A stretch of 64,000 nt of DNA from Yponomeuta sedellus (GCA_934045075.1 OW203734.1:14134016-14198015); one strand, 5' to 3'; shown: positions 10,019 through 21,238, counted from the stretch's first letter. Made by a program: numbers and translations. The notes: a model not told the origin generated them from the letters alone.

Positions 10019-11440
10019 AAAGATAACGAATGAACGTATTGTATCGTACACGTAGGTTTTGATCTGTTCGACATTAAATAGCAAATCCAGGCGTCTGGCC
10101 GAGCTATCTCTAAGGCGAGTGCTATATTAATACGTACTTACATTCTTACGTTTTCAGTATATTAAGTAGGTAAGCATGATTGCTGAGAAAAGACTCACAT
10201 AATAATATAAATGATCTCTAAATAGACAATGAATTTTTAATATTTGACCTTAACGGTTTTGGTGGTATTGGCGTGTGGTTGTGACGTTTTGTATTGTGTT
10301 TTTTTTAATTGAATTTTCGTCCTATAAAAGATTAACAAAAAGCCCAATGCAATCGAAAATTTGCAAAAGCTGTGCTGTAATTTGTTAATATGCACGGAGG
10401 AGTTGATATTGTTTTCATAATTAAGAAGTTTTATACATATTGAAAGTTGATCGTATTGACCAATAGGTCACTCCCAATTTTCGGATGCATATGAAAATGT
10501 TGTTACACCGTGCATAAGAAAACTTGCGTGACAAAGTAGGGATTTTCTGTTTATACTATCGTCAAAGCTACTTGGTGATAGAATATAAACAACGATTCAC
10601 ATGCCAAAAGTAAATACAAAGAGGACGGCGACGTATTTTATTTGACTAAAACCCTTTTGTACAAATACAATAGTTAAGCCGGAGTGGCCCGAAAAGGAAA
10701 ATCTTTTTGCACCCTTTATTCCGTACGAGACGGAAATATTTACAGCAACAGTTTGACTCAAAACTTAGTGGATCGATGCACTTATAGTTATTTACGGGTA
10801 GTTAATTTTATTTAAGATTGTAATGTACATTGTTCGATTTTTTATTATTCATCAATTATTATTGTCTTTACTTTAATGGAAAAAAAAATTCTTTAGAACG
10901 AAAAAAGCATCTATAAATATTGCCTCGGTTCTCTTTAAGCATAATCTTGATTTTTGTTATAAAATTATTTAGATTTATAAAAAAAAACATTTTAGAATGA
11001 ATGAAAAATCATAGAAAATGAATATTTAGAAATAAAGAAATGCAGTATGACAAAAAATACTTTCGTGGCATACTTTCGTAACTGGATTCAATTGAAAATC
11101 GGGACTATATTTTTGGGCGTTATTTTGCTCGTATGAATTTAGTGGTGCTGATCATTAACTATAATAGTATCGACACAACAGAATATAATTGAAATATATT
11201 TAGTTCATACTAACTACATATCTCCATTTCATGTAAAAATGGGTTCTTGATTACCACAACATTATAAAAGGGAAAAATTCCTAATTCTTTGATAGTAGCA
11301 TTTTTATCATTCATATATTACGTTATATTTCATTAAAAATGTAAATAAATACATAAAATAAATAAATAACTATATAAGCTATGGCAGAGTGACGGTGTTG
11401 ATAAGTCAAGTAAATATAGATAGTAAAGAAGATATGGCAT
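10019..11440. other. AT-rich sequence, nothing recognised
   Basis: About 1.4 kb without an ORF or repeat that I can place; A/T runs only. Confidence 0.5.
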
Positions 11441-11766
11441 CAAGCCTTTCTATGTCCCCACTGCTGGGCCACGGGTATCGCAGAAGGTTAGGCCATACTC
11501 CAACACGGGTGTTAAACCCGGGTTGGTGGAGGATTGTAAGACATTTGCGGGCTTTACGCTCAGAAGTTATCAAGCCGCCCATAGCGTCTGCCATTACATG
11601 ACAGCCGGCACCAAAGGCTTAACGTGCTTTGCGAAGCAGGGATGCGCTTGGTAACAAATCCACTAGCGGTAGTCACGGGATGGTCACCCATCGAGCACCT
11701 GACCGAGCCTGTTGTTGCTTAACTTTAGTGATTGACTCGTTCCCACCAGACCACGAGCGCTTCAGA
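11440..11766 (-). repeat. 5S-derived SINE (family D), near full length
   Basis: Plus-strand order is tail (tatgtccccactgctgggcc), body, then 'gggatggtcacccat' and 'gttgttgcttaac', the complement of the 5S C box and A box. Small deletions in the body. Confidence 0.85.
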
Positions 11767-12750
11767 GATATAACAAATTCAATGTTGAAGTTATGGCTCT
11801 GCAGTATTTATTTAGCCCGAGATAACATGCTTTTCAATCCCCTTTCACATTATCCATATGCTAATCTTAGGTCAACGTTTTATCATGTTTAAATGGATTA
11901 GAGACAATGGATGGTTATTTATTTGTCTACTTTGTGTTAAGAAAAGTCGTTTTTCTCCCTTTTTGCCTTTTTCGTTTAAAATGGACATCGTGGGAACAAA
12001 AGGCTTTTGTAAAAAGAAGAAATACTTAATTACAAGAATACTCGCTCAATTCTCTGATTGTTGTAGGGCAGAGGCTTCCAAACTTTTATAGTCACGGCCC
12101 ACCCATTAGTATTAGTAGTATTTTGCCTTGCCATATTTGTCTGAGGAATTCACACACCACAGCGCTTGAAATTGCCATCAGCTTTGAGCACGCGTAATAA
12201 TTCCGTTTTTTTTGAAATTTTAGTATAGTTTATTTAATTATTTGTTTACTTTTAGTAAAGTATAATAATTTATATATTCATTTTAATATAGTTTATGTGG
12301 TAAGTTACTAAGGTAACTTTCAACTCATTAAGGACGACTTTACTTTCATGCTATTAAATCTCACTTTTATTTCTTCCTAGTTTCATATAAATACGCATTT
12401 GTAGTTTCTTACGAGGTACATTGCGTAGCAGAGTCAATTTGATTATCTGTGGCTTTATCAACTTTGGAATGCACATAGAATTTAGTAAAACATAAATTGT
12501 AGTTCTATGAAACAAGGCCCAGGGGTTTTGCCTCCACCAGTGTCGTAACAACTAGTCACAGAAAATAAAAAAACAGAATGGTAGTTAAAGTAATAAGTTA
12601 TTTCATTTAAATCTGTAATTGGCCATGTTATTTATCGTAAATGTTACGTTTTTTAAATTAAATTTTTTTTGTTACTGATCTCGCTGTAGATTTCCCTGTC
12701 ATTAAATAAATTAACAAAATCCAATAATAATCAAAATAGGAACAATTGAA
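11767..12750. other. AT-rich sequence, nothing recognised
   Basis: Short frames at 11858-12091 and 12354-12551 show no recognisable protein or splice context. Confidence 0.5.
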
Positions 12751-12754
12751 AAAG

Positions 12755-12885
12755 CAGCAAGGGTTGTCTGGAAGAAATTACTTTTAGTAATAAGACCGCC
12801 AATTGTACCCTAATCTGTATCTTATTATTTTCTAAATTGTAATTCCTGGTGTGCAATAAAGTATTTTCATTTTATTTAATTTCAA
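12755..12885 (+). repeat. LINE 3' UTR end (family M)
   Basis: Contains 'ttgtctggaagaaatta', 'aataagaccgccaattgtac' and 'gtgcaataaagtattttcat', a typical non-LTR 3' end. Similar ends occur at 13645, 22776, 24440, 34395, 39965, 47404 and 50393. Confidence 0.65.
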
Positions 12886-12894
12886 GGCATTTCA

Positions 12895-12985
12895 TTATGA
12901 TCGTTTGTAATGTCCTTGCCCGGTTAAAGTAGCACAAGGCATCCTATTGGACCAGGACAAGTGATCATGTGGTTTTGAGTTATTT
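12895..12985 (+). repeat. SINE family B, 3' fragment
   Basis: 'tgtaatgtccttgcccggtt' followed by 'gcatcctattggaccagg' aligns with the B tail; no tRNA head. Confidence 0.55.
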
Positions 12986-13147
12986 AATTTTAATTATTTT
13001 GTTAGATATTTTTTCTTCCATTTCCGTACTTCTATATACAAATTTCAAACTAGAGGACCTTACGTAAAATATCTACGCATAAGTGGTTGTCCGGGGTTGG
13101 AATACTGACAAATGCTAATGACTTTGTTTTCTTGTTCTTCTTTTTCA

Positions 13148-13405
13148 GGCTACATTAGTCCACTGCTAGACATAGCCCTCCCCTAATGAGCGCCATAGCG
13201 CAAGGTTGTGCCATCATTGGGGGGTAATGCCCATAATCCCCACGCTGGGCATGCGGGTTGGGGATCGCAGTTTGGTGGAATTGTACTGCAGGGGGCGCTG
13301 CTACCCAACTCCCGGTTTGTGTGCCTAAGTCGCCTTTTGCGACAGCCGCGGACAGAATTTGGGTTGGTGCTATTCTCTAGGCCGAGACCACACAGCACTT
13401 TTTTT
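13148..13405 (-). repeat. Family E retroposon, full length
   Basis: Collinear with 6126-6377 over its whole length: plus strand 'ccactgctagacatagccct', 'ttgtactgcagggggcgctg', 'gtcgccttttgcgac', ending 'gagaccacacagcac'. The 71- and 82-aa frames are chance. Confidence 0.85.
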
Positions 13406-13644
13406 TGTAAATACGTATTTCTGGTGCACAGACAACGTTCTGTAATGAGCTGTTAATTAGCCAATGTGCATACTAAAAATCACCAGACTGCTGTTAACAC
13501 TATATTAACATATTGTTCGTGTGAGAGAAAATGCGGGCTATTTGCGTACATTTGTAAATTTCTTAATACTAAAAGCAAATTTTGAAGAAAACCACCATAA
13601 AAACCACCAAGTTTTCGTTATACCTCCTGCGGTTGACTGGTAGA

Positions 13645-13725
13645 AAATGCTTATGGCATTAAGTTCGCCGCATTGTACAATTTTATGGTGCAATAAAGTA
13701 TTATTAATAATAATAATAATAATAA
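13645..13725 (+). repeat. LINE 3' end (family M-like) with (AAT)n tail
   Basis: 'ggcattaagttcgccgcatt' and 'ggtgcaataaagtatt' followed by AAT repeats. Confidence 0.5.
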
Positions 13726-13867
13726 AAACCTTGAGTTTGAATTCCAAAACACCAATCTACAATTAGCAAAGACATAAATCCATATACCTAACATTATGCA
13801 TTCACATATTTTTACTATCACTGATTAGCAACAACATCCTGATAAAGTTGTTAATTTATAATATTTC

Positions 13868-14062
13868 CTAGTAATAGAAGTGACAAGAATTGAGAAAGGA
13901 ATGTTTCGTTGGTTTGGACATGTGGAGAGGATGAAGGAAGAAAGATTGGCGAAACAAATATATATTGCGAATGTGAGTGGAAAGGCTGGTAAAGGACGTC
14001 CAAGGCGGACATACATCGACCAAATAGGGGATGTATTAGCAAAAGGAAAGATAAGACATACA
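13868..14062 (+). pseudogene. RTE-like reverse transcriptase, C-terminal fragment
   Basis: The frame from 13880 reads 'RIEKGMFRWFGHVERMKEER' and then a Gly/Arg-rich stretch 'GKAGKGRPRRTYIDQI', the conserved C-terminal region of RTE-like non-LTR polyproteins. The endonuclease and RT domains are absent. The open frame runs on into the (CATA)n tract, which adds about 75 residues of Ile/His/Thr repeat and is not real protein. Confidence 0.75.
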
Positions 14063-14065
14063 TTC

Positions 14066-14288
14066 ATACATACATACATACATACATACATACATACATA
14101 CATACATACATACATACATACATACATACATACATACATACATACATACATACATACATACATACATACATACATACATACATACATACATACATACATA
14201 CATACATACATACATACATACATACATACATACATACATACATACATACATACATACATACATACATACATACATACATACATACATA
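14066..14288. repeat. (CATA)n microsatellite, about 220 bp
   Basis: About 55 near-perfect tetranucleotide units. On the minus strand this is (TATG)n, the usual tail of the R/RTE element abutting on the right. Confidence 0.97.
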
Positions 14289-14335
14289 ACCTTACGCCTC
14301 CTGTATCCCAGAGGGGTAGGCGTGTATGTTGTTTG
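14283..14335 (-). repeat. RTE-like 3' end (family R)
   Basis: Minus strand reads 'cctacccctctgggataca' then 'ggcgtaaggttatg' into (TATG)n, so its 3' tail is the microsatellite. Confidence 0.55.
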
Positions 14336-14710
14336 TAATAGCTATATCCGCAAACCTCCACCAAAATTTAGCTCATTTAATAGAACTAATAACTAAATTC
14401 TCTTGCTCAACTAGTTAGAATAGTTTCACAATAATTAATTGTTTAGCACAACTTCAAGATGGCGGTCAGCAAACCGTCCGAAGCAGTTAACAAGTCGTCG
14501 TTCCAATGCGGTAAACGCTTAATATTGTACATACTTAAGTAGCCTGTTTACGTTCCACTGCGGCACACAAGATTTTCTTTCAGAGAGAGACAGAGAAAGA
14601 GATTATGTCTCTATTGAGTACCACGTCACACAATTTGTATTTCCTGCGAAATTTCCTTTCGCAGTTAGCGAGCTCTTTTGATAATAATGCATAAATGTAT
14701 CGTTATCGTT
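14336..14710. other. Nothing recognised
   Basis: Short purine-rich run (agagagagacagagaaaga) near 14582; no gene. Confidence 0.5.
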
Positions 14711-15024
14711 ATCAACCCTTGTATGTCCCCACTGCTGGGGCAGGGTTTTCTTCCTGCATCGCAGGAAGGTTAGGCCATACTCCACCATGGCGGCCAAGTC
14801 CGGGTTGGCGGAGCATTGTAAGACAGTGGCGGGCCTTACTGTCAGAAGTTATTAAGCAGCCTGACATGGCTTAAAGACTGCCATTACCAACGGCTTAACG
14901 TGCCTTGCGAAGCACGGAAGCGCTCGGAAAAATGCCACTAGCGGTAGTCAGGGTACAGTCACCCATCCTGCACCAGACCGCGCCTGTTGTTGCTTAACTC
15001 AAGTGATTGATTCTAATCACTCTT
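14711..15024 (-). repeat. 5S-derived SINE (family D)
   Basis: Tail, body and 5S head present ('cagtcacccatcctgcacca', 'gcgcctgttgttgcttaac'), with a deletion in the central body. Its 5' end runs directly into the hairpin at 15015-15075. Confidence 0.87.
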
Positions 15025-15075
15025 AGAGCGCTTCCATAAATGTATTACATTTATGGAAGCGCTTTAAGAGTGATT
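15015..15075. repeat. Hairpin, 30-bp arms, 1-nt loop
   Basis: Left arm 15015-15044 and right arm 15046-15075 are complementary with one mismatch ('agagcgcttccataaatg' and its complement). The outer part duplicates the start of the adjacent 5S-SINE ('aatcactctt'). Confidence 0.9.
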
Positions 15076-15201
15076 GATATACTATATCAAATAAGAAAAC
15101 TGTTAGAAAGAAATTTCTTTGAATACTTATATTGGGATCCTATAGTCTTTATTGTCACTGAAATGCAGTAGGACAACGTACGAGTGCGAGTACGTAATAG
15201 T

Positions 15202-15400
15202 ACATTACACAAGGGTGGTAATACAAAGAAAGGCCGAGATCGCAGAAGTTTGCGGCCCGAGCTGCAAGCGAGCGACTTAAATATGCGATCGAGAGCTTTC
15301 TTTATTACCTCCCCTATTGTGCACATCTTTTTATGTCTACACTTGGCCAGAAAGCGGCTTTTTCCGTACGCGCAGCGTGCGGAAAAAGCCACTTTATTGC
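15202..15400. repeat. Repeat family I, copy 1
   Basis: About 90% identical by eye to 38625-38825. Distinctive blocks are 'gtggtaatacaaagaaaggc', 'cgcagaagtttgcggcccga' and a stem 'ggctttttccgtacgcgcag' / 'cgtgcggaaaaagcc'. Overlapping minus frames of both copies encode similar peptides, but this follows from DNA identity. Class unknown. Confidence 0.8.
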
Positions 15401-15540
15401 CAGGTGTGGCATAAATATTTAGACGTTAAAATATAAACTTCTCAGTTCTGATGCTAAAAAAACTACAATGGTTTTCAGTTGCTATTTTCAAGGCAGGATT
15501 GAGGAGATACTCGTAAAGTAACGTTTTAGAATGTAATATA

Positions 15541-15610
15541 TTATCATCATCATCGTAGTTAGCTAGTGTCAGTCCACTGCTGGACGTAAGCATCCCCTAA
15601 GAAACACCAC
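15541..15610 (-). repeat. RTE-like 3' end with (TGATGA) tail
   Basis: Minus strand 'cttacgtccagcagtggac' followed by GATGATGATGATAA, the recurrent end form of RTE-type elements. Confidence 0.55.
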
Positions 15611-15873
15611 TGATCTTTGGCTCTCCTCTTCCAGTTAAATATTATATACTTTCGGTATATTATGCCACATCGTAAGAAAACATCTATACTATTATGAAAA
15701 GTAGCCATACTGGTGTACATAGCATTGAAAAAGAAACAAAATTTAGAAAAAAAAGAATAAGTCTATATGATGTAACAACGTCTTCGTATACATCGGACAA
15801 AATAGGGAGTTCTAAGCATCAATACGAATAACATTTAACATTTACTTCGAAATAGATAAACACTTCTCGAATA

Positions 15874-16055
15874 GACGACATCTGTGGCGTAGCGGTAGCG
15901 CCTAGCATGCAAGAGGTCCCGGGTTCGAATCCCGGCTGGGAACAAAAAAAAAGCCCAGGTCTTGGATGTTTACATGTTTGTGATGTCGTTGTTTCTGGTT
16001 CCCACGACACAGTGTATCCTAGTGTGGGACCAGAAGCATTGTTTGTATTGATGAG
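15874..16055 (+). repeat. tRNA-derived SINE family A
   Basis: Head 'gacgacatctgtggcgtagc', B box 'ggttcgaatcccggc', linker and hairpin 'cgacacagtgtatcctagtg'. A few bases are missing between A and B boxes. Confidence 0.9.
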
Positions 16056-16530
16056 TAATACAACCATTTTCGGATAATCGTGGGTATTTTATTGTACTCT
16101 GTATAGACCCGACATTGGCCTGTCTAAATATTTGAATACAATATCGCCTCTACGTTGGTCCACATTTGGGAGATATTGGACACACAAATCACATAATTTT
16201 GCTAGATATATTGGAGCCTTTGATTTATTTTATAGCTTCGGACTCTACACAGCAGTCGATTGTTCGTACGTGTTCAAAATCGGCTTCAAATGTACCGGAA
16301 CTTTTATGTAAGCCAATGAAATATATCTTCACTTAGCCTAATAGCTTCTCAAGATCTGGAAATGTTCTGTGGTAAATAGGTATCAGAATTTTCAAGACGA
16401 TTTGATTGTTTCCATAAATATGTAATAGGCCTCGTGTTAGTAACCCGTTAGTTACCCTACGTCATACGTTACCAAGATGAGGTCAATTATATACAGTTGA
16501 GTATCGGGTAGTCGGTTCGGTTTCGCTGTA
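16056..16530. other. Nothing recognised
   Basis: No ORF or repeat I can assign. Confidence 0.5.
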
Positions 16531-16798
16531 CTGAGGTAGTAGCCTAGTAAGTAGGACAACGGACTCGGAAGCGAGACACCCAGATTCGATTCTCAGTGCG
16601 AGCATGTACCTACGACTTCGTTTATTTTCATATTGTTTATTTTCTTTTATACATTTCATCTGTGACTCTGCAATGCTATAAACTAACTGTAAAGGAAAAC
16701 ATCGTGAGGAAACCCACGGCTTAGTTGATCCGCAGGTACTTGTCTTATCTTTTTCTGTGGGCTAAGCCGTCAGGATAGTGCTGGTGCTGGGCAAGCCT

Positions 16799-17164
16799 CA
16801 TCATCATCATCATCAATCCATTATATCCCCACTGAGGGGCATGGGTCTCTTTCCTGAAGAAGGTATAGGCATACACCAAAACGGGAGCCAAGCCCGGATT
16901 GGTGGAGGGTTGCAAGACTTGTTACTGTCTGAAGTTTTCAAGCCGTCCTAAGGCTTCTGACTTGGCTTAACGACTGCCATCTATCGACGGCAGCCAGTAC
17001 CAACTGCTTAACGTACCTTATGAAGCACAGAACCGCTCGGAAAAATGCCACTAGCGTTAGTCATAGACGGTCACCCATCCATGCACTGAACGCACCCTAT
17101 ATTGCTTAACCTTCGTGATTGTTTAGGATCACTCAGGCAGCCAAGGCTACTAGCGATTCTGGGG
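16799..17164 (-). repeat. 5S-derived SINE, divergent subfamily, inserted in the K/J SINE
   Basis: Flanked by a 6-bp direct repeat 'aagcct' (16793-16798, 17165-17170). Minus strand starts near 'cctgagtgatcctaaacaat', passes 'gaaggttaagcaatata' and 'gcatggatgggtgacc', and ends in (TGA)n. The TGATGA tail suggests mobilisation by an RTE-type LINE. Confidence 0.85.
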
Positions 17165-17222
17165 AAGCCTACTCCATACAAAATAGTGTCCCAGGCACTG
17201 CAGCGTCCGAGTGTTCCCTTCA

Positions 17223-17470
17223 CAGGCAAGGCCTAGTGTGGAAGCCATGAACATCACAGAAATATTAATTACTGTCCATAATATATTTAATAATAAGTAG
17301 GTACCTAATAACATTTCAGATACTTATTTGAATACACTCTCTTTCTATTTAAATTCTTTACGTAAACTATTATTACGTTAAATGGCATCCACAACTCAGG
17401 CTAAGCCTAGTGTCGGAGCCAACGACCTAACATATTTGTAATTACTTTTCTATTAATAAATACTTTTTAC
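17223..17470 (+). repeat. Unclassified insertion inside the J module
   Basis: Separates 'gtgttcccttcac' from 'tgtgagtgaagatgcc', which are nearly adjacent in uninterrupted copies. Ends in an A/T-rich tail ('actttttacttttactta'), suggesting a retroposed piece. 'gcctagtgtgg' and 'gcctagtgtcgg' near its two ends resemble the SINE A tail loop. Confidence 0.5.
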
Positions 17471-17545
17471 TTTTACTTATCTTATGTGAGTGAAGATGCC
17501 ACTGGACGCTGTATAAAACATCTAATTACGTGCAGTACTACAAAT

Positions 17546-19145
17546 CATAAAAGTCCCTTCGGGAATCTACGTTCGCGCAGACTAGGAAGAAGTGTAACGA
17601 AAGTACCCGAAGCGATAAGTACATTCAACATGATCTTTAACCGATACGGGTTAAGGTGCAGAATTGACTGCCGCAGTAGCGCTACCTATTTTGCTCACGC
17701 TAAAACTAATAGTCACCTGCATCGATGACGTTGAATCAACCAATAGCAACAAAGGCGCGCGGCCTGCCATAAAATGAAACTATCTGATTGGCCGATCAAC
17801 TTGCCGCACATCCAAAATCTGGTCATCTGCGCAGGTACATCCGCGAGACTTATTTCTTGTGTAGCACTGTAAATAATTTCATCTAGTAGTTTAGTAGGTT
17901 CACTGACACTGCTAGTATTTGAAGAGATACAACCCCGAATTGGTTTAATGCTATGATGTACGGTTATCCACGGTAGGCTTATAAAGGACTAACTACCTAT
18001 ATAACAATGAGGCCGCAAGATGTGGATTGTGGACGCAACACCAACTAAAATTAGTACATTACTGCAGCGGCCAGCACAGTAGGCATTGAGGGACGAACGT
18101 GTAAATGTGAGCCGAGGCAAAGCAGAGGTACACATACGTAAGTATTTTTTCTCAAATAATGTGCGGAAATCGAAACTACGTAGGATGTACCTAGGCAGAA
18201 ACTTTTTTATTTTAAATACAAAATTCTTCTTAGAATTAATGACACGAATGACTTTTTTTAAACACCTTTCTATTTGGAAGCCAGTTCAAAATTTAAATGA
18301 AACCTTTTTGATAAGTTACTTCCCTGTTTGCCATGTTTCGGAGTAAAAGATCGTTCGATTTTTTAATTACACGACAAATATGAGTTTCTTTTTTAATTTA
18401 TTTGGCAGTTACAACTCTACTGATATGGATTTTCATACAATTTTTGGCCGGCCGCTGCTGGCATGTATTTGGCCAGTACAACAATTTCGGTTTATCTCGT
18501 AGGTCGAAATAATGCTCAAATTTCGAAGCCTGTTCGAAGAAAATCATAAATAGCTTTTTTAATGCAGCGTTTATACGTCTTCCTACAAGAACTAGGCCTT
18601 CTTATAGACAGATTATGGGCTTAATTACCTCGCGTACAAAAAAAACCTAAGCGGCCAAAAGAACCGACACAGATCCAGACTTTTATTGCACTTGTTTAGT
18701 GGGTATGTGCCACCCGTACAGAAGTGGACATATTACACAGATCTCGTTAGCCCTATACTAAGTAGGTACAACCAAATGACTTGTGTTATAGGTGCTAACT
18801 CGACGATAGATTAAATACAATAAATAATAGGTACATTGCTTTGCTTTTAACATAAGTTTTGATTTAACGCATGGTGAAAATGCAGAAGAAGTATTTTAAT
18901 GTCTCTCCATCAAGACCGTTAATATTTATCTTCGTAAACACGTTTCAGTAGCCTTTTGAGCTCATGCATATTCATGGTTATTGAGCAGCGATCAATTTAA
19001 ATGCCTGCCGGTATTATGCAGTGGGAAACTGGGAACCAAAGGATATACACCCGGAACTTTACACAACCTGTTTACATATTCATATTATTGTCTGAGCCTT
19101 ATAATATAAAGCGATTTATTGAACCACTATAATATACCTACTATA
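17546..19145. other. Unclassified sequence
   Basis: About 1.6 kb without a recognised gene. It has two CCAAT-type motifs ('accaatagc' near 17740, 'gattggccg' near 17790) in a locally GC-richer patch, but no reading frame follows that I can link to them. Confidence 0.45.
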
Positions 19146-19147
19146 TC

Positions 19148-19305
19148 CACTGGGTGGCAGCCCATCGGGAAAAAACAATGGACTCTGAAGCGAGAGACCC
19201 AGGTTCGATTCCCAATGTAGGCATGTACCCAATTACTTTCTTTTCTAAGTTATGTGCATTTGTGAAGTTATAGGAGCAATACCACTCGCTGACGTTCATA
19301 TATCG
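19148..19305 (+). repeat. tRNA-derived SINE (K head), 3'-truncated
   Basis: 'caatggactctgaagcgaga' and B box 'caggttcgattccc' followed by 'ggcatgtacc', as in the K element at 16533. Confidence 0.65.
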
Positions 19306-19682
19306 CACTTTTTTCCATCTAGTAGGTAACCAAATCTCTTTGCTTTAACTATAAAACTCCTATGATACGATAACCAGATAAAAATAAAACAAACACGAGA
19401 AATACTCTGATTAGAGCAATTTTCGCAAATTGAAGTAGTGGGAATGAAAGCCACGAAATACAACAAAGTATAGATGCAAATGAGCCCCGAAACAATATTC
19501 TAGTGTAAGAGAAAAACAGAGATTAAAGGCAAAAAAAGGAAATAATAAAAGTGTCGTTTAATTTTGGCCTTATATTTTATCGTATCACATAGAACAAAAT
19601 GCATTACTACATCTTACTGTTTTTGATTACAAGATATGTACTTTAGGAAGAATGTATTGTATTGAGCATAGTTAGTTCGACC

Positions 19683-19915
19683 TGAGATTTCCGCACTTAG
19701 CCTCATAATTGGGTCATTTCACGTTGCAAGCGCAGAGGTACATTAAAGCTTCAGACACTAGGGTTTCCTTACGATGTTTTCATTCGTATTCAGCCAGTGG
19801 TATTGCTACTATAATTTAATAAATGTACATAACTTAGAAAACAAATTACAAGCCGGGGTTCAAACCCACGACCTCCAGATTGAGAAACCTTTTATTGTAC
19901 ATTTTGTGGTCTACT
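19683..19915 (-). repeat. tRNA-derived SINE family K, tandem unit 1
   Basis: 'cctgagatttccgcacttag', 'gggtttccttacgatgtttt', then 'ggggttcaaacccac', the complement of a B box. It sits in the same orientation next to a second copy. Confidence 0.65.
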
Positions 19916-19925
19916 AGTTCTAGTT

Positions 19926-20162
19926 AGACCTGAGATTTCCGCTTTTAGCTTCATAGTTAGGCCTTTGTACGAAGCAAGCGCTAATGTGTGTAAATAATTC
20001 GCACTCTAGGGTGTCCTCACGATGTTTTCCTTTACGGTTAGTGATATTAGTACTACAACTTTACAAATGTACCTAACAATGGAAAACAAAGTTGTGTGAT
20101 GTAACGGAATTTGAACTCACGTCCTCCCAAATGTAAGGAAGACATACTACGGGTGCCCCTCT
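19926..20162 (-). repeat. tRNA-derived SINE family K, tandem unit 2
   Basis: Repeats the order of unit 1: 'acctgagatttccgctttta', 'gggtgtcctcacgatgtttt', then 'aatttgaactcacgtc' (decayed B box). Period about 240 bp. Confidence 0.65.
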
Positions 20163-20165
20163 TTG

Positions 20166-20289
20166 GGCCAGTTATTGAATTGAGAATTCCGCTAAGTAAA
20201 TAGGTAACTGTAGTTTTGTCTCAGAAAAGAGCGTGACAGAACGTTACCTAAGTATTTACTCAGTAAATTTTTTATTGAGAAACTGGACC
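20166..20289. mobile_element. Short inverted-repeat element (family P), copy 1
   Basis: Ends are 'gggccagttattgaattgag' and the complement-like 'ttattgagaaactggacc'. The internal 'agtatttactcag' block is shared with copy 2 at 37055-37192. Confidence 0.6.
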
Positions 20290-20990
20290 TTTACGTGGTC
20301 TATATCTAAAACGTACTTCAATACACACGTATAAAAATCGTAAGAATAAAGTAACTCAAATATTCCCCAGCATACATAACTCAAATTGTTTTCTCAGTTC
20401 AAAAAAGGCCACACAGAGTGAATGAACCCGCTTAAAACCATTCAGGAACGTATGAATATAAGGCAGGATTTAGCAAACAGGCGCTCGGGTGCGAAATTAA
20501 GACACGACCTTACGTAATCCAAGCCTTCTTGACTATCGAAGCGACTCAGTCTCGCGTCTCGACTGTTTGAAAAGCAAATTCATTACTCCAGCCACTTGGT
20601 TCATTCCATATTCAACCATAATATAATTGTGTCAAAGTGAAGGTTTTTTCGTTCCTAATATTTCCATACGAAATTGCGCACTTCTACTCCCTGGCATCTT
20701 ATTTTTCAAACAATCCAAAGGTTTTCTGAACACATTAGGTTGACCGCTGACCACACTTTTAGTGTAATAAAAACATTTGTTAGTGTAAGAAATAAATAAA
20801 TAAAATCCCAAAGCCCAATTTAGGAGCTTGCACTGGATATATGTGTATATATTTAGAGCAAACTCAATATATTTAGTGTAACGTTTATAATATGTAATTC
20901 CACAATAATTAAATGTACCTATGCAAGTAACAATATAAATACAATGTAAATTACACACCTACTTAATCTCACTTGGTCTTTTGTTTGTAA
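20290..20990. other. AT-rich sequence, no gene called
   Basis: A 108-aa minus frame (20632-20958) has no recognisable domain, is Tyr/Asn-rich as expected from AT-rich DNA, and is not called a gene. Confidence 0.5.
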
Positions 20991-21238
20991 AGTAAGCATA
21001 AAGTTATTGTTTTGTTGATTCTCGTGACTGTCACCTTAGGTCTTGACAGAATACCAGCGTTACGGGAAAACTCGTAACACATGCTGGGTCAGATACCCAT
21101 TTATTGACATGACACACAGTTTTGCTTTCGTATAAACTTTTAGTTATGTGTCTAATGTATTTCTTTGATTGGTTATTCTGTGTTAAAATTATTCTGTGTT
21201 TTGTGTGTAATAAATAAACCATTTCTATTCTATTCTAA
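20990..21238 (+). repeat. LINE-like 3' end with (TTCTA)n tail
   Basis: 'gtgtgtaataaataaaccat' followed by 'ttctattctattcta' is an AATAAA-type end with a short tandem tail. The MITE on its right sits in or directly against this tail. Confidence 0.5.

Larger units (their letters stand above)
16533..17545 (+). mobile_element. Long tRNA-derived SINE (K head plus J 3' module), split by two insertions
   Basis: The tRNA-like head 'cggactcggaagcgagacac' with B box 'agattcgattctc' (16558-16600) leads to 'aaggaaaacatcgtgaggaa' (16692) and 'gctgggcaagcct'. The sequence resumes after a 5S-SINE at 17165 ('aagcctactccatac', 'gtcccaggcactgcagcgtc') and again after a second interruption at about 17470 ('tgtgagtgaagatgccactg', 'gacgctgtataaa'). 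The uninterrupted order is seen on the minus strand at 47525-47835, so this is one element, not several. Confidence 0.7.

Noticed and set aside
14066..14288. Satellite array
   Set aside because: Simple tetranucleotide repeat without a higher-order unit.
14036..14364. Frames of 70-179 aa with Met-Tyr-Val-Cys repeats
   Set aside because: Translated (CATA)n microsatellite; only the RTE-like motif before it is meaningful.
17735..17800. Host promoter suggested by two CCAAT-type boxes
   Set aside because: No coding exon or TATA/initiator arrangement follows; chance occurrence is likely.
20632..20958. 108-aa minus-strand frame
   Set aside because: Composition typical of AT-rich noncoding DNA; no domain.
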